From Acidobacteriota bacterium (GTDB lineage Bacteria > Acidobacteriota > Terriglobia > UBA7540), in assembly GCA_021789565.1 (NCBI GenBank), contig JAJYJL010000172.1, forward strand, positions 1 through 10,048: 10,048 nt of DNA, written 5' to 3'. A program made the translations under genes and the position numbers. Shown here in pieces: positions 5,774-10,048 of this stretch (positions are counted from its first letter, which is position 1; the number at the start of each line of letters is the position of its first letter). The notes beneath the pieces are model-generated. The model saw only the letters and a program-made list of their open reading frames with translations, was not told where the DNA came from and searched no databases.

Positions 5774-7087
5774 TTAAAGTGTGAAAAGCAGGCTGGCCGG
5801 GTCTTCCACCAGTTCCTTCACGCGCACCAGGAACTGCACCGCTTCCGTGCCATCGACAATGCGGTGGTCATAGCTGAGGGCCAGGTACATCATGGGGCGG
5901 ATTTCAACTTTGCCATCCACGGGCACGGCGCGGTCCTCAATCTTGTGAAGCCCCAGGATGCCCACCTGTGGCGGGTTCAGGATGGGAGTGCTGAGCAGCG
6001 AGCCGTAAACGCCGCCGTTGGAAATGGTGAAGGTCCCGCCGCGGAGTTCATCCAGAGTCAGTTCGCCGGCCGAGGCTTTGCGGGCGAATTCCTTGATGGC
6101 GGTTTCGATTTCCGCGAAGCTCATCTGGTCCGCGTCGCGCAGCACGGGAACCACCAGTCCCTCGGATGCGCCGACTGCCACGCCGATGTCGTAGTAATGC
6201 TTCAGGACCATCTCGGTCCCCTGGATTTCGGCGTTCAGGCGGGGAAACTGCCGCAGGGCGCCGATCGAGGCTTTGACAAAGAACGAGGCGATGCCCAGGC
6301 TCACGCCGTGCTGCTTCTTGAAGTTTTCTTTCCATCGCGCCCGCAGCTTCATCACTTCCGTCATGTCGACTTCGTTAAAAGTGGTCAGCATGGCGGCGGA
6401 GTGCTGCGCTTCCACCAGTCGCCGCGCAATCGTCTGCCTGCGGCGAGACATTCGGACGCGCTCTTCCAGTCTTGCGCGGGGCGCGGCAGAGCCGGGAACA
6501 AGCTGGGGCGCGGCCATGCTGGCAGGGGCAGATTTTCCCCCAGGTTTTGTTGGTGCCGCGGCTTCGGCGCGATGGTTCTCAATGAAATTCTCGACATCGC
6601 GCTGCCGGATGCGGCCTGCCGCGTCACTGGGCTGGACCCGGGAAAGATCAACGCCGTGCTCTTCGGCAATGCGCCGGGCCAGAGGTGTTACCGTGCGTTT
6701 CGGTGCGGCTTCCACAGTTTCTTCTTCTGCTTCTTCACTGGCAGCAATGGCAGCGGCAGCTTTCGGTTGAACTTTCGCTTCCCCGGGGTCTTCTTTTTTG
6801 GCGGGTTTGGTTTCACCGCCTTTCGTGGCAGCCGCTTCTTCAGCGGGCGCTTCCTCGATCACTCCAAGCAGGTCGCCAATTTTGACGTCCTCGCCTTCTT
6901 TTCTCTCGATGCGGGCCAGCACGCCACTTCGTTCGGCGCCGACTTCCAGATCCACTTTCTCGGTCTCAAGTTCCACCAGGACATCGCCCACGGCCACACG
7001 GTCGCCCTGCTGCTTTCTCCAATGTCCAACCGTGGCTTCAACAACGGATTCACCCAGTTCGGGCACGACGATTTTGGTCGTCACCAT
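5774..7087 (-). CDS. sucB: Dihydrolipoyllysine succinyltransferase, E2 of the 2-oxoglutarate dehydrogenase complex
   Basis: E2 forms the core of the cytoplasmic 2-oxoglutarate dehydrogenase complex and passes the succinyl group from E1 to coenzyme A. The 437 residues show, in order: a lipoyl domain (1-78) with lipoylated K44 in ETEKVDLEV; an Ala/Glu/Lys/Pro linker (79-130); the peripheral-subunit-binding domain (132-169, [19 protein letters not shown] and [12 protein letters not shown]); a second flexible linker; and the catalytic domain (about 207-437) with H408 and D412 in [17 protein letters not shown] (236-243) and [15 protein letters not shown] (355-369) favour succinyl- over acetyltransferase. 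The start at 7087 follows a strong ribosome site and begins the lipoyl domain exactly; an upstream in-frame ATG at 7177 would add 30 out-of-family residues encoded within sucA. The first 38 bp overlap the end of sucA. No E3 (lpd) gene is in the window. Confidence 0.95.
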   Translation of the reverse strand: MVTTKIVVPELGESVVEATVGHWRKQQGDRVAVGDVLVELETEKVDLEVGAERSGVLARIERKEGEDVKIGDLLGVIEEAPAEEAAATKGGETKPAKKEDPGEAKVQPKAAAAIAASEEAEEETVEAAPKRTVTPLARRIAEEHGVDLSRVQPSDAAGRIRQRDVENFIENHRAEAAAPTKPGGKSAPASMAAPQLVPGSAAPRARLEERVRMSRRRQTIARRLVEAQHSAAMLTTFNEVDMTEVMKLRARWKENFKKQHGVSLGIASFFVKASIGALRQFPRLNAEIQGTEMVLKHYYDIGVAVGASEGLVVPVLRDADQMSFAEIETAIKEFARKASAGELTLDELRGGTFTISNGGVYGSLLSTPILNPPQVGILGLHKIEDRAVPVDGKVEIRPMMYLALSYDHRIVDGTEAVQFLVRVKELVEDPASLLFTL

Positions 7088-9911
7088 CTCTCCTCCCTGA
7101 ACCTTCCGCGACGTTTTCCACCAGGACCATATCTTCTTCATGCTCGGCCAGCCGGATGCTGAAGGCCTTCTGCACAATGGCTTCCTGGTTCAGCGCATGC
7201 CGGGCCGTGGAGCCTTCGGCCGGGCTGGAACTCCGCGAGCGCCCAATATAACTTAACCGCCACCGGTTGCGCACCAGTTCGCTGAGCAGGGGCCGGACAA
7301 ATTCCCAGGCGCCCATGTTTTCCGGCTCTTCCTGCACCCAGACAACTTCCTGAAGTTTTGGATAGCGGTCGAGCACCTGCTGGACTTCATCCGTGCGGAA
7401 CGGATAAAGCTGTTCAACCCGGCAGATGGCAATGTTGTTCTTCTTTTCGCGGTACTCGCTGGTCACCAGGTCCACATAAATCTTGCCGCTGCACAGCACC
7501 AGCCGCCGGATTTCGTCCAGCCGCTCGCCGGCCTCAGCATCATCAATCACCGCCTGCCAGCTTCCGTCGGCCAGTTCGCGTGGAGAGGAAGCCACCAGGG
7601 GATGGCGCAGCAGGCTCTTGGGCGTCAAAACGATCAAGGGCAGGGGATCAACCTTCAGCAGTGAAGCCTGCCGCCGCAGCAGATGAAAATACTGGGCCGC
7701 CGTGGTGCAGTTGGTAACCCGAAGGTTGGTGCCTGCGGCAAGCTGCAGGAAGCGCTCCGGGCGGCCACTCGAATGGTCGGGCCCCTGGCCTTCGAACCCA
7801 TGCGGCAGCAGCATGACGAGAGAGGGCGTCAGCCCCCATTTCGCTCTGGCGGTCAGCAGGAATTCGTCAATCATCACCTGCGCGCCGTTGATGAAGTCGC
7901 CGTATTGCGCTTCCCAGATGACCAGCCGGCTGGGCTCCTGCAGGCTGTAGCCGTACTCGAACCCCACCACCGCGTTCTCAGTCAGTGGGCTGTTGTGGAT
8001 TTCAAAAGCTGCCCGGGCCTGCTCCAGGGCCTGCAGCGGCGTGTGCTTCTGCCCGGTTTTGACGTCGTGCAGAACGGCGTGCCGCTGGCTGAACGTCCCC
8101 CGCTCAACATCTTCTCCCGTCATGCGGATGGCAGTGCCATCGGCGAGAATCGAAGCCAGCGCCAGCTCTTCCGCGGTTGCCCAGTCAATGGTTCTGGCAT
8201 CGGGGTCGTCGAGGGCCTCCGCCCGGCGATGGCGGGCGCGCTCCAGTTTGCGGTGGAGGTTGAAGCCTTCCGGTAAATCCAGCAGGCTCCGATTGAGTTC
8301 TCGCAGCATGTCAAGCGGCACCGCAGTCTTTGCATGAAGAGCAGCTCCGGGAGGAGGCGGTTCCGGCGGCTCCTCGGCCAGTTTTTCGGCGGGCTTCAGC
8401 GATTCCAGGACCGCCTGGAGCTGTTCCATGGATTCCTGCACGAGTTCATCCGGCCGGGTTTCCGCTACCACTCCGCGCTGGACCAGGGCCTCCGCCCACT
8501 GCTGGCGCACCGTGGGGTGGCTGGAAATTTTCTCATAAAGCAGCGGCTGGGTGAAGCTGGGTTCATCGCCTTCGTTGTGCCCGTAGCGCCGGTAGCCGAC
8601 CAGGTCAATCACAAAGTCCTTGCCGAACTTTGCCCGATAAGCGAAGGCGAGCCGCGCCACCTCGATGCACGCCAGGGGATCGTCGGCGTTCACGTGCACC
8701 AGCGGGATCTTGAATCCACGCGCCAGGCCGCTGGCGTATAGCGAGCTGCGATACTCCTCCGTCGTGGTGGTGTATCCCAACTGGTTGTCTGCAATGATGT
8801 GGATGGTTCCCCCGGTGCTGTAACCGGGCAGCCGGTAGAAGTTGAGGGTCTCGGCCACCACGCCCTGGCCGGAAAACGCCGCGTCGCCGTGAATGAGGAT
8901 CGGAAGGGTGCGCGTGGGATCGAACTGTGGCGCACCTTTTTTATCAACCACGGTTCCCGCCGCGCGGGCCATCCCCTCGGCGACTGGATTTACCGCCTCG
9001 AGATGGCTGGGATTGGGAGGCATGGTGATGACGAGTCCCACGGCCTCGCCGCCCTTCACGGCCCGCTGTGCACCCAGGTGGTACTTGACGTCGCCGGTCC
9101 ACCCCAGGTCTTCCTTGAAGTTTCGCGACTGCACCGGGTCCTTGAAAATGGCCAGGATTTCCGCATAAGGTTTCTTCAGAATGTGGGCCAGCACATTCAG
9201 TCGCGCGCGGTGCGCCATGCCGATCAGAACGTTGTGCACGCTGGCCTCGGCCGCGCCTCCCACCAATTCATCCAGGATGGGAATCAGCATGTCCAGGCCT
9301 TCAACCGAAAAGCGGGTCTTGCCTGGAAAAGTGCGGTGGAGAAAATGTTCGAAGGTTTCCACCTGTGTCAGCCGTTCCAGCAGCGCCTCGGCATCCACCG
9401 GATCGTTGGGATCGCGGAAGCGGCGCGATTCCGCCGCCTCATGCAGCCAGCGCCGTTCTTCCGGGTCGCGAAGATGGCCGTAGTCGTAGCCCGTCGACGT
9501 GCTGTACACATTCCGCAGCGCCTCGATCACTTCAAAAGCGCTCGACTTGCCCGCGGCGATGGGGCCCACGATCAGACTGGCGGGCAGCCGGCGCAAATCG
9601 TCTTCACTGACGCCGTGCGACGCTGGGAGCAAGGAATAATCTCCGCGAGGCTGGCTGCCCAGCGGGTCGAGACGCGCGTCCATGTGCCCGAACTTCCTGA
9701 TGGATTCCCCCAGGTTCACCGTGCCGACAATCTTGTCGATCTGGGCGGCCGGGAGACCTTCGGCTGAAACTTGAACTTCTTCAGGCGGGGTCCAATGTTC
9801 AAAGTATGCCCGCGTTCCTGCGTCGACAGATTGGGGATCGGAGAGGTATCTTTCGTATAACTCCAGAACGTAACCGAGATTAACTCCCTGAAAATCAGTT
9901 CCAGTGTTCAT
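7050..9911 (-). CDS. sucA: 2-oxoglutarate dehydrogenase E1 component (thiamine diphosphate-dependent)
   Basis: E1 decarboxylates 2-oxoglutarate on thiamine diphosphate and succinylates the lipoyl arm of E2, in the cytoplasmic TCA cycle. The 953 residues are slightly longer than E. coli SucA. The order is: an N-terminal E2-binding segment (about 6-45, ending in YFEHW); the dehydrogenase domain (about 190-510) with H234 in [12 protein letters not shown]303 in [10 protein letters not shown], and the ThDP/Mg motif from GDAAFSGQG (342-350) to N376 in [10 protein letters not shown]; a Pro/Glu-rich linker (510-523); the transketolase-like pyrimidine domain with [15 protein letters not shown] (598-611) and FEYGYS (651-656); and a C-terminal domain with RVEQLYPF (831-838) and [10 protein letters not shown] (860-869). 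The usual HRGRLNVL reads HRARLNVL here. The ATG at 9911 has AGGA (9922-9919) upstream. The last 12 codons extend into sucB in another frame. Confidence 0.96.
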   Translation of the reverse strand: MNTGTDFQGVNLGYVLELYERYLSDPQSVDAGTRAYFEHWTPPEEVQVSAEGLPAAQIDKIVGTVNLGESIRKFGHMDARLDPLGSQPRGDYSLLPASHGVSEDDLRRLPASLIVGPIAAGKSSAFEVIEALRNVYSTSTGYDYGHLRDPEERRWLHEAAESRRFRDPNDPVDAEALLERLTQVETFEHFLHRTFPGKTRFSVEGLDMLIPILDELVGGAAEASVHNVLIGMAHRARLNVLAHILKKPYAEILAIFKDPVQSRNFKEDLGWTGDVKYHLGAQRAVKGGEAVGLVITMPPNPSHLEAVNPVAEGMARAAGTVVDKKGAPQFDPTRTLPILIHGDAAFSGQGVVAETLNFYRLPGYSTGGTIHIIADNQLGYTTTTEEYRSSLYASGLARGFKIPLVHVNADDPLACIEVARLAFAYRAKFGKDFVIDLVGYRRYGHNEGDEPSFTQPLLYEKISSHPTVRQQWAEALVQRGVVAETRPDELVQESMEQLQAVLESLKPAEKLAEEPPEPPPPGAALHAKTAVPLDMLRELNRSLLDLPEGFNLHRKLERARHRRAEALDDPDARTIDWATAEELALASILADGTAIRMTGEDVERGTFSQRHAVLHDVKTGQKHTPLQALEQARAAFEIHNSPLTENAVVGFEYGYSLQEPSRLVIWEAQYGDFINGAQVMIDEFLLTARAKWGLTPSLVMLLPHGFEGQGPDHSSGRPERFLQLAAGTNLRVTNCTTAAQYFHLLRRQASLLKVDPLPLIVLTPKSLLRHPLVASSPRELADGSWQAVIDDAEAGERLDEIRRLVLCSGKIYVDLVTSEYREKKNNIAICRVEQLYPFRTDEVQQVLDRYPKLQEVVWVQEEPENMGAWEFVRPLLSELVRNRWRLSYIGRSRSSSPAEGSTARHALNQEAIVQKAFSIRLAEHEEDMVLVENVAEGSGRRDGDDQNRRARTG
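7091..7098 (-). promoter_or_regulatory. Strong ribosome binding site of sucB inside sucA
   Basis: The minus strand reads AGGGAGGA immediately upstream of the sucB ATG, within the sucA reading frame. Spacing to the ATG is only about 3-4 bases. The second codon is GTG, which would sit at a more standard distance, so initiation could be at either codon; the protein differs by one residue. It allows re-initiation by ribosomes finishing sucA. Confidence 0.7.
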
Positions 9912-10048
9912 GATGGTGTCCTGAGCTGATGCCGGTCGCTTCAGGTTGCCTCAGGACATTCGCAGTTGCCGGCCAGAGTTGGGTGTTGGCCGGCGCTGAC
10001 TGTTCCTGAAGCCCCTTTGGACCTTGCGGGTCCGGCGTTTATTAGATT
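9912..10048 (-). promoter_or_regulatory. sucA upstream leader with two inverted repeats
   Basis: No gene is seen in the 137 bp upstream of sucA. One inverted repeat has perfect 7-bp arms, GCCGGCC (9968-9974) and GGCCGGC (9988-9994), with a 13-nt loop. Another hairpin, GGACC-TTGCG-GGTCC, lies at 10019-10033. On the minus strand TCTAAT (10046-10041) could be a -10 box near the window edge, which would put both hairpins in the sucA leader transcript; its -35 box would fall outside or at the edge of the window. The right-hand hairpin could instead be a remnant of a terminator for a gene further right, although it has no clean T-run. Confidence 0.3.

Noticed and set aside
5864..7162. Long plus-strand open frame (432 residues) opposite sucB
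   Set aside because: It mirrors the sucB coding sequence, has a low-complexity Phe/Gly/His-rich product and no recognisable domain.
9543..9566. Walker A-like GPIAAGKS in SucA (residues 116-123)
   Set aside because: It fits GxxxxGKS by chance. The segment aligns with the usual GPIA...A.EVIEALR...Y region of E1, and no Walker B or nucleotide-binding fold accompanies it.
8799..9767. Plus-strand open frame (322 residues) opposite sucA
   Set aside because: It is antisense to the conserved E1 dehydrogenase domain and shows no protein family features.

Overview
The window reads as a chromosomal segment of a Gram-negative, aerobic, GC-rich bacterium, most likely an acidobacterium or a relative. This placement is inferred from several traits: a TonB-dependent receptor with an N-terminal carboxypeptidase-regulatory-like domain, a lipoprotein binding subunit, an EgtB that looks like the non-mycobacterial (Chloracidobacterium-like) type, and a short two-hairpin repeat of a kind I associate with acidobacterial genomes. 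No rRNA, tRNA, CRISPR array, transposase or phage gene is visible.

Layout. Positions 1-666 (minus) hold the N-terminal 222 residues of a TonB-dependent outer-membrane receptor that runs off the left edge; a 176-bp leader with possible RNA structure precedes it. Positions 843-3170 (minus) hold egtB followed by egtD, the two central enzymes of ergothioneine synthesis. A 174-bp intergenic region (3171-3344) separates these from a divergent plus-strand operon (3345-5761). That operon encodes a complete OpuC/OsmV-type ABC importer as three separate genes: ATPase, permease and substrate-binding lipoprotein. A two-hairpin palindromic repeat lies between the ATPase and permease genes. Convergent to the importer, with only 12 bp between stop codons, is the sucA-sucB pair (9911-5774, minus), encoding E1 and E2 of the 2-oxoglutarate dehydrogenase complex. 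The two genes overlap by 38 bp. A 137-bp sucA leader with two inverted repeats fills the right edge.

How the parts may work together. EgtD trimethylates histidine to hercynine, and EgtB attaches a cysteine-derived sulfur to it. The divergent importer belongs to the quaternary-amine (betaine) family that also contains the ergothioneine importer EgtUV. Ergothioneine and hercynine are themselves betaines. The most interesting reading is therefore a combined make-or-import locus for ergothioneine or hercynine, possibly with the TonB-dependent receptor as outer-membrane gate. This is inference from gene context; a general glycine betaine/choline importer is the main alternative. The sucAB operon is ordinary TCA-cycle housekeeping.
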